Shown here: positions 52,818 to 61,507 of the stretch, piece by piece | Layout: each line of letters begins with the position of its first letter | Position numbering within the stretch: position 1 is the stretch's first letter | Source of the DNA: Paraburkholderia sp. CNPSo 3274 | GTDB lineage: Bacteria; Pseudomonadota; Gammaproteobacteria; Burkholderiales; Burkholderiaceae | DNA length: 64,000 nucleotides | Assembly (NCBI RefSeq): GCF_024206475.1 | Contig: NZ_JAMBPR010000048.1 | Span: forward strand, 1 to 64,000 | Reading direction: 5' to 3' | Program-made: the position numbers and the translations under genes | Notes under the pieces: generated by a model | Database searches by the model: none | What the model was told of the DNA's origin: nothing | Seen by the model: the letters and a program-made list of their open reading frames with translations, nothing else

Positions 52818-53647
52818 AAACCATCGCCATCGTCTCCAGCGTGGGCGGCGCGGGCCGCACCACCCTCACCGCGGCGCTAGCCGGCCTGCTGTCGGCGCGC
52901 GAACATGTTGCGCTCGCCGCGGAATGCGACCCGCGCAACGTGCTAGCGCTCCATTTCGGGCTACGCGAGAGCGCGCGCGAAGGGCTCGTCACGCATCTGT
53001 CGGGCGGCCCCGGCGCCGACGCCGCCTGGTCGCGGGCCGCGCTGCAAAGCGACGACGGCGTGCTCGTGCTGCCGTGGGGCAGCCTCGCTGACGGCAATGC
53101 ATCCGATGACCCGCGCGACGACGACGCCAGCGCCCAGCTCGACGCCCGCCCCGGCTGGCTGCGCGAACTGCTCGCCCGCGTGGACCTGCCGGCGCATACG
53201 ATCGCGCTCGTGGACGCGGGCACGTGGCCATCGGCGCACGCGCGCCAGGCGATCGACGCCGCCGACCTCGTGCTCGGCGTCCTCACGCCCTGCGCCACCG
53301 CGTGCGCAACGCTGCCACGCCTGATCGCCGCGCTCGTGCGCGCGCGCAAGCGCAGCGTGTTCGTCGCCAATGCGGTCGTGCCAGCGCGCCAGTTACACAT
53401 GGACGTCGTTTCGCTGCTGCGCGCGCGCCTCGGCGCCGCCATGCTCCCGTATCTCGTGCATGCGGACACCGGCGTGCCCGCCGCGCTCGCCGCCGGCGAA
53501 AACTTCTGCCTGAGCGCGCCCAGCTCGCAGGCCGCGCACGACCTTCACGGCATCGCCTCGTGGCTCTCGCACTGGAGCACGGGCGCGAGCTTCGACGCAC
53601 CCGACGAACTCCTCGCGCAACACGTTGCGCGCGGGAGCACGCCATGA
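52814..53647 (+). CDS. bcsQ: ParA/MinD-like ATPase BcsQ (YhjQ)
   Basis: 277 residues of the SIMIBI class. The deviant P-loop reads SSVGGAGRTTLTAALAGLLS: the signature lysine and the Walker lysine are replaced by Ser/Val and Arg, which is in line with other BcsQ proteins where this loop is also altered. Strand motif ECDPRNVLALHFGL matches the family. BcsQ helps place the synthase, with BcsR and BcsE. Coupled by ATGA overlaps to bcsF before it and bcsA after it. Confidence 0.9.
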   Translation: MKTIAIVSSVGGAGRTTLTAALAGLLSAREHVALAAECDPRNVLALHFGLRESAREGLVTHLSGGPGADAAWSRAALQSDDGVLVLPWGSLADGNASDDPRDDDASAQLDARPGWLRELLARVDLPAHTIALVDAGTWPSAHARQAIDAADLVLGVLTPCATACATLPRLIAALVRARKRSVFVANAVVPARQLHMDVVSLLRARLGAAMLPYLVHADTGVPAALAAGENFCLSAPSSQAAHDLHGIASWLSHWSTGASFDAPDELLAQHVARGSTP

Positions 53648-56238
53648 TCCGCGAGCGCATCGTTGCCCTGTGGACGGCGTTCTGGGCCTCACTGCGCCGC
53701 CTGAGCGCGCCCGAGTTCAATCTCGCGCCCGACGCGCCGGGTGGCCAGTGGCTGCTGCGCGCCTTCTTCCGGCCGCCGCGCGAAGGCCAGCGCGACGTGC
53801 CCGCGCTCGCCTTCGCGCGGCTCGGCAAGGACATCCGCCAGCGGCTGAACATGGGCCGCGACCGCACCGTCGGCGCGTGGCTCTTGCGGATCTTCCTGCG
53901 CCCGCGCCGCGCGCGTCAGCGTCTCGCCGCCGATCTGCGCAAGCTTCACAAGGCGCCGCAAGGGCATCATCGCTTCGCGCTGCGCGCGTGGCTCGACAGG
54001 CGGCTCGAACCCATCTATCGCCGTGCCTCGCGAGCGAGCGCGGCAGTCGGCGCCCGCCTGCCCGACGTGCCCTGGGAAGGCATCGAGCAGCAGCTCGAGA
54101 AGCTCTCGGCGGCGCTCGACAGCGTGCCCTTCCTGCGCCAGGGCCTCTTGTGGCTCGCGTTCGTCGCGGCTGTCGCCGTGTGCACGACGCCGCTGCCGTT
54201 CGCAGGCCAGGTGCTGCTGTTCCTGCTCGTGTACGTCGTGGTGATGATCGCGCGCCGCCTGCCGGGGCGCCTCGCCACCATGCTCATGGTGATGCTCTCG
54301 ATCCTCATGACGGGCCGCTACGTCTGGTGGCGAAGCACGCAAACGCTGCATCTTTCGAGCCCCGCCGAGGCCATCGTCGGCTACATCCTTTACGCGGCCG
54401 AGCTTTATACGTGGATCGTGCTGATCTTCGGGTACGTGCAGACCGCCTGGCCGCTGCGCCGCAAGCCGCAGCCGTTGCCCGACGACCCGGCCGACTGGCC
54501 GACCGTCGACATCTACATTCCGACCTACAACGAATCGCTTTCGGTAGTGCGGCCAACCGTGTTCGCGGCAAGCTCGATCGACTGGCCGCGCGACAAGCTG
54601 CGCGTCTACATTCTCGACGACGGCGACCGCGACGAATTCCGCGACTTCGCGCGCGAGGCGGGCGTGGGCTACCTGCGCCGCGACGAACACACGCATGCGA
54701 AGGCCGGCAACATCAATCACGCGATGCCGCTCACGCAGGGCGAGTACATCGCGATTTTCGACTGCGACCACATACCCACGCGCTCCTTTCTGCAAACGAC
54801 CGTGGGCGTCTTTCTCGCCGATAAAAAATGCGCGATGGTGCAGACGCCGCACCACTTCTTCTCGCCCGATCCGTTCGAGCGCAACTTCGACACGTTCCAC
54901 CGCGTGCCCAACGAAGGCAGCCTCTTCTACGGGCTGATCCAGGACGGCAACGACTTCTGGGACGCCACGTTCTTCTGCGGCTCGTGCGCGGTCATCAAGC
55001 GCACGGCGCTCGAGCACATTGGCGGGATCGCGACCGAGACCGTGACCGAAGACGCCCACACCTCGCTGCGACTGCACCGCCACGGCTATACGTCGGCCTA
55101 TCTGCGCACCGTGCAGGCAGCGGGCCTCGCCACCGATAGCCTCGCCGACCACATCGGCCAGCGCATTCGCTGGGCTCGCGGCATGACGCAGATCTTCCGC
55201 ATCGACAATCCATGGATCGGCAAGGGGCTCTCGTTCTTCCAGCGCATGTGCTACAGCAACGCCATGCTGCACTTCTTCTACGGCTTCCCGCGGCTCATCT
55301 TCCTCGTGATGCCGGGCGCGTACCTGTATTTCGGACTGCACGTGATCAACACGCCCGCCCCCGTGATCCTCGCCTACGTGGTGCCGTATCTGGTGATTGC
55401 TGCGATCGCCAACTCGCGCATCCAGGGGCGCTACCGGCATTCGTTCTGGGCCGAGGCCTACGAGTCGGTGCTCGCGTGGTACATCGTGCTGCCCACCACC
55501 ATGGCCTTCATCAACCCGAAGCTCGGCAAGTTCAACGTGACCTCGAAGGGCGGCCATATCGAGCACGAGTATCTCGACTGGACGATCTCCAAGCCCTATC
55601 TCGTGCTGCTCGCGATCAACGCGTTCTCCGTGCTTGCCGGCATCGGACGCCTTACGATCTGGAGCACCGATGAGCCCGCCACCGTGTTCATGAACCTTTT
55701 CTGGGCCGCCGTGAATCTCACCGTGCTCGGTCTCGCACTGGGCGTGGCCAAAGAGGCGAAGCAGGTACGCGTGGCGCACCGCATTCCGCTGCGCGTGCCC
55801 GCCATGCTCACGCTGCCCGACGGCCGCACGCTCGCCTGCAAGACCGAGAACTATTCGATGGGCGGCCTCGGCCTCATGCTGCCCGCCGACGCCGTAGCGA
55901 AGCTCGAGCCCGGCGAGCGCATCAACGTGACGCTCGCGCGCGGCGTGCTGGAGCATGACTTCCCCGCCGTGGTCGCGCGTCTCGCCGACCGTCGCCTCGG
56001 CGTGCGCTTCGTCGGCATGACGGTCGAGACGGAGCGCAAGCTCGTGGAATGCACGTTCGGCCGCGCCGATGCCTGGCTCGAGTGGGAGGACGTGCCGCCC
56101 TCCGACGCGCCGCTGCACGGCCTCATTCAGTTGATCGAGTTGAGCTGGCAGGGCTACATGCGCCTCTTCGACGCGTTCTTCGACGCGCTGGAAAACCTCT
56201 TCACGCGACGCCGGGCCGGCCAGGCCCGCCAACCCTGA
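53644..56238 (+). CDS. bcsA: Cellulose synthase catalytic subunit BcsA
   Basis: 864 residues. A cytosolic N-terminal extension of about 170 residues, then membrane helices and the GT2 core: LDDGDRDEF (about residue 324), DCDHIPTRSF (about 373), TED (about 469) and QRIRW (about 506), the D,D,D,QxxRW set. Acceptor-side FFCGS is present. The C-terminal PilZ domain has RVAHR (about 710) and ENYSMGG (about 736), the RxxxR and (D/N)xSxxG motifs that bind cyclic di-GMP. It polymerises UDP-glucose and extrudes the chain. Unusually placed after bcsB-Z-C-E-F-Q rather than before bcsB. Confidence 0.96.
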   Translation: MIRERIVALWTAFWASLRRLSAPEFNLAPDAPGGQWLLRAFFRPPREGQRDVPALAFARLGKDIRQRLNMGRDRTVGAWLLRIFLRPRRARQRLAADLRKLHKAPQGHHRFALRAWLDRRLEPIYRRASRASAAVGARLPDVPWEGIEQQLEKLSAALDSVPFLRQGLLWLAFVAAVAVCTTPLPFAGQVLLFLLVYVVVMIARRLPGRLATMLMVMLSILMTGRYVWWRSTQTLHLSSPAEAIVGYILYAAELYTWIVLIFGYVQTAWPLRRKPQPLPDDPADWPTVDIYIPTYNESLSVVRPTVFAASSIDWPRDKLRVYILDDGDRDEFRDFAREAGVGYLRRDEHTHAKAGNINHAMPLTQGEYIAIFDCDHIPTRSFLQTTVGVFLADKKCAMVQTPHHFFSPDPFERNFDTFHRVPNEGSLFYGLIQDGNDFWDATFFCGSCAVIKRTALEHIGGIATETVTEDAHTSLRLHRHGYTSAYLRTVQAAGLATDSLADHIGQRIRWARGMTQIFRIDNPWIGKGLSFFQRMCYSNAMLHFFYGFPRLIFLVMPGAYLYFGLHVINTPAPVILAYVVPYLVIAAIANSRIQGRYRHSFWAEAYESVLAWYIVLPTTMAFINPKLGKFNVTSKGGHIEHEYLDWTISKPYLVLLAINAFSVLAGIGRLTIWSTDEPATVFMNLFWAAVNLTVLGLALGVAKEAKQVRVAHRIPLRVPAMLTLPDGRTLACKTENYSMGGLGLMLPADAVAKLEPGERINVTLARGVLEHDFPAVVARLADRRLGVRFVGMTVETERKLVECTFGRADAWLEWEDVPPSDAPLHGLIQLIELSWQGYMRLFDAFFDALENLFTRRRAGQARQP

Positions 56239-56275
56239 TAACCGGAACAGCCGCCACCCTGGAACGCGAAACACT

Positions 56276-57862
56276 ATGGGTCTCTGGAATCTCTACTTCC
56301 TCGCCAAGCTGTACCTCTACTCGATCGGCACGCTCAAGCCCGAGTGGTGGATGAACTTCGCCTTCGTCATCCTGCTGCTCGTGCCGCTGCACAATCGGTG
56401 GCTGCGTATCGCGCGCGATGTGATCGCTGTGATCGTGGGCATCTCCATTGCGTACCACGAGTCGAGCATGCCTGACATCGGCCGGGCGATCTCGCAGATC
56501 CCTGTGCTCCTCACCTTCACGCCCTCGTACATGTTCGAGCTTACGCGGCGCGTGATTTCGCTTTCGATGGTCGTGTCGGCGGTGCTCGCCGTGCTGATCT
56601 ACTTCCTCATCAACCGCTGGGTGCGCGTGACGACGCTCGTGCTGATCGCGCTCGTCGTCATGCCGGTCTGGCAGGGCGTGGGCTCATTCGTGGCGAACGC
56701 CACCGCCAACGCATCGCTCGCAAGCAATGGCGACGAGGACAGCGGCACGGGCAAGAAGCGCGACGAGCAGTCGGGCAGCTACGACCAGCAGCTCGCGGCG
56801 TTTCGCGCCAACGAGGAAGGCCGGCACGTGAACTTCACGCCGCTCAGCACCGATGCGAACGCGCAGTTCGACATCATCGTGGTGCACATCTGCTCGCTCT
56901 CGTGGGACGACATGGATCTCGTGAAGATGCGCAACAACCCGCTCTTCTCGCGCTTCGACTACATCTTCCAGAACTTCAGTTCCGCCGCGAGCTATAGCGG
57001 GCCGGCCGCGATTCGCGTGCTGCGCGCGAGCTGCGGGCAGGAGCCGCACAAGGCGCTCTACGACCCCGCGCCGCCCGAATGCCACCTGTTCGTGCAGCTC
57101 GCGCAGGCGGGCTATAAGCCGCAGGCGCTCCTGAACCACAACGGCCGCTTCGACAATTTCCGCAGCACGGTGATCAATGAAATCGGCGTCCCGGGCGTGA
57201 CGATTCCCTCGAACGAAGGCCTGCCGGAAGCGATGAAAGAGTTCGACGGCTCGACATTGGTCGGCGACTACGACGTGCTCGCGCGCTGGTACAAGCAGCG
57301 CATAGCCGCGGGCGGCGGCCCGGTCGCGCTGTACTACAACACGGTTTCGATGCACGACGGCAACCGCCTGCCGGCTCCGAACAACAATCTCACGAGCCTG
57401 CAGTCGTACCCGATCCGCCTGCAGAATCTGCTCGGCGACGTCGACAAGCTGATCAATCTCGTCGCGCAATCGGGTCGTCGCGCCGTCATCGTGTTCGTGC
57501 CCGAGCACGGCGCGGCGCTGCGCGGTGAAGAGAACCAGATTGCCGGCATGCGCGAGATCCCCACGCCGAATATCGTCCACGTGCCAGTGGGTGTGAAGGT
57601 AGTGGGTCTGCCGGCCGGCAGCGAGCACACCGGTGGCGTGACGACGATCGACACGCCCACGAGCTATCTCGCGCTCGCGCAGCTGCTTTCGAATCTCGTG
57701 GCGCAGAGCCCGTTCGCCACCGGCGCGCCGCCGCTCGCGCAGTATGCGAACAACCTGCCGCAAACGCGCATGGTCGGGGAAAACGAAGGCACGGTGACGA
57801 TGACGACGCCAACCGGCTATGTGATCCATACGCCGGACGGCGTGTGGGTGGAGGGCAAGTGA
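56276..57862 (+). CDS. bcsG: Cellulose phosphoethanolamine transferase BcsG
   Basis: 528 residues. N-terminal membrane part of about four helices (GLWNLYFLAKLYLYSIGTLK onward) and a periplasmic alkaline-phosphatase-like domain. The nucleophile serine is in NFSSAASYSGPAAIR, and metal ligands are in HICSLSWDD and FVPEHGAALRGE. It moves phosphoethanolamine from phospholipid to cellulose. In E. coli it lies in a separate bcsEFG operon; here it is at the end of the single block, with a 37-base gap after bcsA. Confidence 0.94.
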   Translation: MGLWNLYFLAKLYLYSIGTLKPEWWMNFAFVILLLVPLHNRWLRIARDVIAVIVGISIAYHESSMPDIGRAISQIPVLLTFTPSYMFELTRRVISLSMVVSAVLAVLIYFLINRWVRVTTLVLIALVVMPVWQGVGSFVANATANASLASNGDEDSGTGKKRDEQSGSYDQQLAAFRANEEGRHVNFTPLSTDANAQFDIIVVHICSLSWDDMDLVKMRNNPLFSRFDYIFQNFSSAASYSGPAAIRVLRASCGQEPHKALYDPAPPECHLFVQLAQAGYKPQALLNHNGRFDNFRSTVINEIGVPGVTIPSNEGLPEAMKEFDGSTLVGDYDVLARWYKQRIAAGGGPVALYYNTVSMHDGNRLPAPNNNLTSLQSYPIRLQNLLGDVDKLINLVAQSGRRAVIVFVPEHGAALRGEENQIAGMREIPTPNIVHVPVGVKVVGLPAGSEHTGGVTTIDTPTSYLALAQLLSNLVAQSPFATGAPPLAQYANNLPQTRMVGENEGTVTMTTPTGYVIHTPDGVWVEGK

Positions 57863-58071
57863 TGGCGAGGCGCTTGTGGGGATCCGGCCGGCGTTCGCGC
57901 AGTGGTCCCGCGCTACCGAGCGATATCGACGCGCTCGCGCGTCTTGTTGAGGGCGTAGACCGCGATCGCTATCTCGACGTTCAGGCCGAGGACGCCTGGC
58001 AGGCAGCCGCGAAGCGCTGGCCGCTCGTGGCGGCCGTGCTGGAGTTGCCAGTGGCGGGCGAAAAAGGCTGA
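57862..58071 (+). CDS. BcsR-like small cellulose synthesis protein
   Basis: 69 residues, starting with a one-base overlap (TGATG) of bcsG, so in the operon. Low-complexity basic start, then LPSDIDALARLVEGV and the C-terminal WQAAAKRWPLVAAVLELP, which resembles the KRWPLLAEF ending of E. coli BcsR. BcsR pairs with BcsQ to regulate the synthase. In E. coli the gene is just before bcsQ; here it closes the operon. Assignment rests on this short similarity. Confidence 0.6.
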   Translation: MARRLWGSGRRSRSGPALPSDIDALARLVEGVDRDRYLDVQAEDAWQAAAKRWPLVAAVLELPVAGEKG

Positions 58072-58135
58072 GTTAAAGCACGCGCGCAGGCCCGCGCGCA
58101 GCGCGGCGAGGCGCGGCAGATCACACGCCAGCTCC

Positions 58136-58384
58136 TCAGTGATCCTTATGATCCTTAGTCTGGCGCGCTTGTACTTCAGTAACCGAATCGAACAACGCCT
58201 CGGCACGCGCCAGTTCGTCTAGCGCGTGGTCGAGCCGCGATTGCGCGGCGCCATAGCCAAGCGGCGCGGCCACGTGGTCGTCGGCCTCGGCACGCAAGGC
58301 TCGAAATGCCCGGTCGACGTTGCGGCTCGCCTCAAAAAAGCGTTGCGCGGCCTCGGCCTCTTGTGAACGGATGTGAATCGCCAT
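58136..58384 (-). CDS. Small hypothetical helical protein
   Basis: 82 residues, charged and Ala-rich, predicted helical by eye (RFFEASRNVDRAFRALRAEA, SRLDHALDELARAEALF), with a His/Lys tail. Its only ATG overlaps the end of the upstream gene by 53 bases, so the start is doubtful but co-transcription is likely. No family recognised. It belongs to the unknown-protein/HTH module. Confidence 0.5.
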   Translation of the reverse strand: MAIHIRSQEAEAAQRFFEASRNVDRAFRALRAEADDHVAAPLGYGAAQSRLDHALDELARAEALFDSVTEVQARQTKDHKDH

Positions 58385-59228
58385 GGAAGAGTTCCATCGT
58401 GAGCTGTGTCCAGTCTCCCGCCCGGGAGACGTGGCGCGTTCTTGCGCCGCCAAGCCGTGAAGACGCGGTGTGCTCGGCAGGCGGCAGGTCGAAGAGATCG
58501 CGCGTAACGCCGCGCGCCTGCTGCGCGCACGCCTCGCTGCGCACGCGTTTGGTGAGATCTGCGTAGGTGTCGAAGTCGCCCATGCGCGACGCCTCGTGAA
58601 TTGCCGCGAGATCGCGCGCCTTGACGAGCGTGGGCTGCGTGAGCCGCACGAAGTACGGCGCCTCCAGCTCCGCCGTAAACACGAGCGGATGGCTCTTGCC
58701 GCCCGCCTGGGCGGCGCGCTCGACGCAATCCACCACCACCGTGCCCTGCGAGCGGCCTGGCGGCTTCGCCGTGCTCACGCTGCGCAGCCGCTCCGGAACC
58801 ACCCGCAGCGAGCTGCCGACGCTGAGTTCGGTTGGCGAGACGCATACGAGCGCGTAGTGATGCTCGCGTGCCGCGCCCGAGGGCAGCGTGGCGCTGCTCG
58901 TGACGAACACGTGCTGCGGAAGCTGGCGCACCTGGCCGCTCGCATCGACCCACGCATTCCAGACGACCACGCCGGCACGTTTGCCGCGCTTGTCTTGCAT
59001 GGTGCGCGGGCGACTCGCCGCCGGCGAGAACAGGGCGAGAAGCGAACCGGTGCGCAGCGCGGCGACTTGAGCGCTGCTGCCGAGCGACTGACCGATGCCC
59101 CAGAGGAAGCGCCCGCCGCCCTGCCGACGCTCCCACTCCTTGCGCAGAATCAGCGTGGGGAGATCAACGCCAGCCTCTGGCCCGATACGGGACCAGCAAA
59201 ACGTGGGCGGTAGGTGTTTCAGTGCCAT
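58332..59228 (-). CDS. Uncharacterised protein of an HTH-linked module
   Basis: 298 residues, no signal peptide or membrane helix, rather basic. The N-terminus has aromatic and glycine motifs (LPPTFCWSRIGPEAG, KEWERRQGGGRFLWGIGQSL) that look like a conserved domain of a family I half-remember as uncharacterised; no catalytic motif is certain. Start 59228 has GAGGAAG. It is divergent from a small HTH regulator with a hairpin dyad between, and overlaps a small helical gene downstream. A defence or regulatory role is speculation. Confidence 0.6.
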   Translation of the reverse strand: MALKHLPPTFCWSRIGPEAGVDLPTLILRKEWERRQGGGRFLWGIGQSLGSSAQVAALRTGSLLALFSPAASRPRTMQDKRGKRAGVVVWNAWVDASGQVRQLPQHVFVTSSATLPSGAAREHHYALVCVSPTELSVGSSLRVVPERLRSVSTAKPPGRSQGTVVVDCVERAAQAGGKSHPLVFTAELEAPYFVRLTQPTLVKARDLAAIHEASRMGDFDTYADLTKRVRSEACAQQARGVTRDLFDLPPAEHTASSRLGGARTRHVSRAGDWTQLTMELFHGDSHPFTRGRGRATLF

Positions 59229-59250
59229 CGACTTCCTCGGAATGCAGCCA

Positions 59251-59300
59251 CCCGCCGATTTTGGCGGGCAATTCAATAAGCGCTACTGTATAGGTATAAT
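59251..59300. promoter_or_regulatory. Divergent control region of the unknown/HTH module
   Basis: CCCGCC-GATTTT-GGCGGG (59251-59268) is a perfect 6-bp dyad. A consensus -10 TATAAT follows at 59295-59300, with a weak -35 TTCAAT (59272-59277) 17 bases before. The -10 places the transcript start at the second ATG of the HTH gene. Confidence 0.55.
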
Positions 59301-59307
59301 GCATGGC

Positions 59308-59649
59308 ATGGAAGCCCCAGATACTTATTTTCCGGTGCAGGAACTGCTGCGGCGGTTATCGGACGATTCACGCTCTGCCAGCGAAATTGCGCGGCTTTCC
59401 GGGGTCAGCCAACCTACTGTCTCGCGTCTTCGCACGTCGAACGGACGGCGGGTGCGCCGGAGCGCGTCATTCAATAAGCTATGCAGTTTCTATGGCGTGA
59501 AGGCGCCGCCGTCCAGCCGGCACGCGGCCGCGTACAACGAATTGCTGCGCAATGCGATCGTCGAGGCGTGGGACGGCTCGGAAGAGCACGGCCGCGCACT
59601 GCTCGTCGTCATCAAGGGATTGAAGGAACTGAGGGAACGGGCCGCGTAG
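59308..59649 (+). CDS. Small HTH regulator (XRE-like), probably leaderless
   Basis: 113 residues. A helix-turn-helix is seen in RSASEIARLSGVSQPTVSRL (about residues 22-41); the rest is basic then helical (AYNELLRNAIVEAWDGSEEH). With TATAAT at 59295-59300 transcription should begin at or next to the A of ATG 59308, giving a leaderless message; the ATG at 59299 would lie inside the -10. It likely represses the divergent unknown gene and itself. Confidence 0.7.
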   Translation: MEAPDTYFPVQELLRRLSDDSRSASEIARLSGVSQPTVSRLRTSNGRRVRRSASFNKLCSFYGVKAPPSSRHAAAYNELLRNAIVEAWDGSEEHGRALLVVIKGLKELRERAA

Positions 59650-59908
59650 ATTCGCCGGGGTGGGCTTAGGCGGTGCGTTGTGCGCGAGGGCGTAAAAGGT
59701 AACCATCCATGGGAAATTCGCCTTGTATATCGGGGCTACAGGGGCGCCACGAACCGTTCGGAGGCCATCGCTGGCTGGCAAATCCCCATATGTGGTGACC
59801 TTTGCGTTTTCCTGCGCCGAGGGTGCCTCAAACGTATGATGTGAGGGCACACACGGCAGCCGCCCGTTCGCAATGTTTGACACTTGCCACCAGAGCACCG
59901 CGTCCATC
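59650..59908. other. Intergenic stretch without a visible gene
   Basis: About 260 bases between the HTH gene and the GFA gene. Neither strand shows a frame with protein-like sequence and no strong hairpin or repeat was found. It presumably contains the GFA promoter. Confidence 0.4.
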
Positions 59909-60346
59909 ATGTCCGCCGACACTGCCCCCACCCCCACGAATGCTCCCGCCACGTTGCGCGGCCAGTGCCTTTGTGGCGCCGTGCGCTATGCGGTAGCCAA
60001 TGCATTCCGCTACGCGTTCAATTGCCACTGCTCGCAGTGCCGCCGCGCCACGGGTTCCGCGTTCAAGCCGTTTGCGGGCATCGAAAGCGAGGCGCTGCGA
60101 CTCACCGAGGGCGAAGGGCAGACGCTGGTCTACGGCGATCCGCAGGGCGCCCACGACATGCATTGCGGCCGCTGCGGCTCGCTGCTCTATTCAGTCGTGC
60201 GCGAAGGGGCGTATGTGCACGTGACGCTCGGCACGCTGACCGATCCGCCGGACATCCGCCCCACCGGCCATATCTTCGCGCGCTCGAAAGCACCGTGGTT
60301 CGAGATCGCCGACTCGCTGCCCCAGTACGACGAACTCCCGCCCTGA
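59909..60346 (+). CDS. GFA-family zinc protein (CENP-V/glutathione-dependent formaldehyde-activating fold)
   Basis: 145 residues. The zinc cysteines are in GQCLCGAVRY, NCHCSQCRRATGSAF and HCGRCGSLLYS, the full GFA set. Despite the name, most members have no proven formaldehyde activity. An ATG at 59873 adds 12 residues; neither start has a good ribosome binding site. It is monocistronic. Function not known beyond the fold. Confidence 0.85.
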   Translation: MSADTAPTPTNAPATLRGQCLCGAVRYAVANAFRYAFNCHCSQCRRATGSAFKPFAGIESEALRLTEGEGQTLVYGDPQGAHDMHCGRCGSLLYSVVREGAYVHVTLGTLTDPPDIRPTGHIFARSKAPWFEIADSLPQYDELPP

Positions 60347-60485
60347 CGCTGCGTGCGTCGCGTGACTAGCCACAGGCGAGCGTGGCAGCGGCCATACCGG
60401 TATCGCTGCGCTACTGCCTGTCGTCGCATTGATCGGCTAGTCTCGAAGCGTCCTTTCCTCTTGTCACAAGAACGGCGAGCCCCAT

Positions 60486-61096
60486 ATGGACTCCATGACG
60501 ATCGAGACATACACGAGTGGCGCCGCAAGCTACGCAGCCGAATGGGCGAACCAGCCTGCGCCCGACGACCTCTATGTGCGTCTCGCGCAGTATTTCCGGC
60601 CCCAGGGAAGGACGGTGGACATCGGCTGCGGGTCGGGCCGCGACGTGGCGTGGCTGAACGCCCATGGTTACCGGACATCGGGCTACGACGCATCGGAGGG
60701 TCTGATCGCAAAGGCCGCCACTGAATACCCGCAGTACGCCTTCGGGGTTGCCACGTTGCCCGCGCTAAAGGGTGTGGCCGCCGCGAGCTTTGACAACGTC
60801 CTCTGCGAGACCGTGATCATGCATTTGCCCGTCGCGCAGATCGGCGCGGCGTGCCGCCGGCTCGTCGAACTGCTCAAGCCCGGCGGCGTGCTCTATCTGA
60901 GCTGGCGCGTAACCGACGGCGACAGTGCGCGCGACTCAGCAGGACGTCTATAGACTCAGCAGGACGTCTATATAGTGCCTTCGACCCGGCGCTCGTAACC
61001 GGCGCCCTCGAGGGCACGACCATCGCGTTCAACGAGGAGGCGGTCAACCGGTCCTCCGGCAAACGCGTTCAACGTATTGTCGCGATTCGTGCGTGA
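60486..61096 (+). pseudogene. Class I SAM methyltransferase disrupted by a 20-bp tandem duplication
   Basis: The frame opens at ATG 60486, with SAM motif TVDIGCGSGRDVAWL and the later DNVLCETVIMHLPVAQIGAA, LLKPGGVLYLSWRVT. It stops at 60953 inside the second of two identical 20-base copies (60933-60952, 60953-60972). Removing one copy restores a frame to 61096 (SAGRLYSAFDPALVTGALEG, RVQRIVAIRA), a full protein of about 196 residues. So this is a recent slip or duplication that truncates the last 40 residues. Confidence 0.88.
60933..60972 (+). repeat. 20-bp perfect tandem duplication
   Basis: GACTCAGCAGGACGTCTATA occurs twice head to tail. Twenty is not a multiple of three, so the copy shifts the methyltransferase frame. 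Loss of one copy by slippage would restore it. Confidence 0.97.
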
Positions 61097-61507
61097 GCGC
61101 TGCCACGCATGGCGACCGGACAACGGGAAATTAGCGGGGAATAACGGCACGCCAAGCGCCTGGCGGGTCAAAAAAGCGTGAACTATTGACTTGAAAAATG
61201 GTCTAAGGGACTCATGTAGGAAATATGTAAGGTGGAACGTTATCAAGCGGTACGACCCTGAAGGCGGACAATGTGCCGCAAACGCTACGATTCGGGTTGC
61301 CTCGCATGCCGTAACGCACTACCATACGCGGTCTTTCTGCATTGCACGAAAATCCAGGCTGCCACGCCTTCTGGCGTTCGGCGCTCGCTTGGCGGGACCG
61401 GCATGCGCCCCGCCCACTCCCCTGCAATTTCGTCATCGCCAGGACGCCACGCCGCTGGCGCGTGACCTTTTTTGCCCTTGTCGGGCTACCCCCTCGAGGA
61501 GAATGTA
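61097..61507 (+). other. Long leader/intergenic region of rpoD
   Basis: About 410 bases without a recognisable gene. It contains a heat-shock-promoter-like sequence (61190-61217) and, just before rpoD, a small stem ACGCCA/TGGCGCGT followed by GACCTTTTTT (about 61443-61473), which may act as an attenuator. No other repeat was found. Confidence 0.4.
61190..61217 (+). promoter_or_regulatory. Sigma-32-like promoter upstream of rpoD
   Basis: CTTGAAA (61190-61196) and CTCATGT (61211-61217) are separated by 14 bases, near the RpoH consensus CTTGAAA-N14-CCCATnT. rpoD of E. coli is also served by a heat-shock promoter, so the site is plausible. Confidence 0.4.

Noticed and set aside
53689..56274. A minus-strand open frame of about 861 codons opposite bcsA
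   Set aside because: Same cause: antisense of a GC-rich gene, low-complexity composition, no motif; the plus strand encodes an unmistakable cellulose synthase.
61130..61180. Intrinsic terminator CGCCA-AGCGCC-TGGCG after the broken methyltransferase
   Set aside because: The stem is only five pairs and is followed by A residues, not T, on the coding strand.
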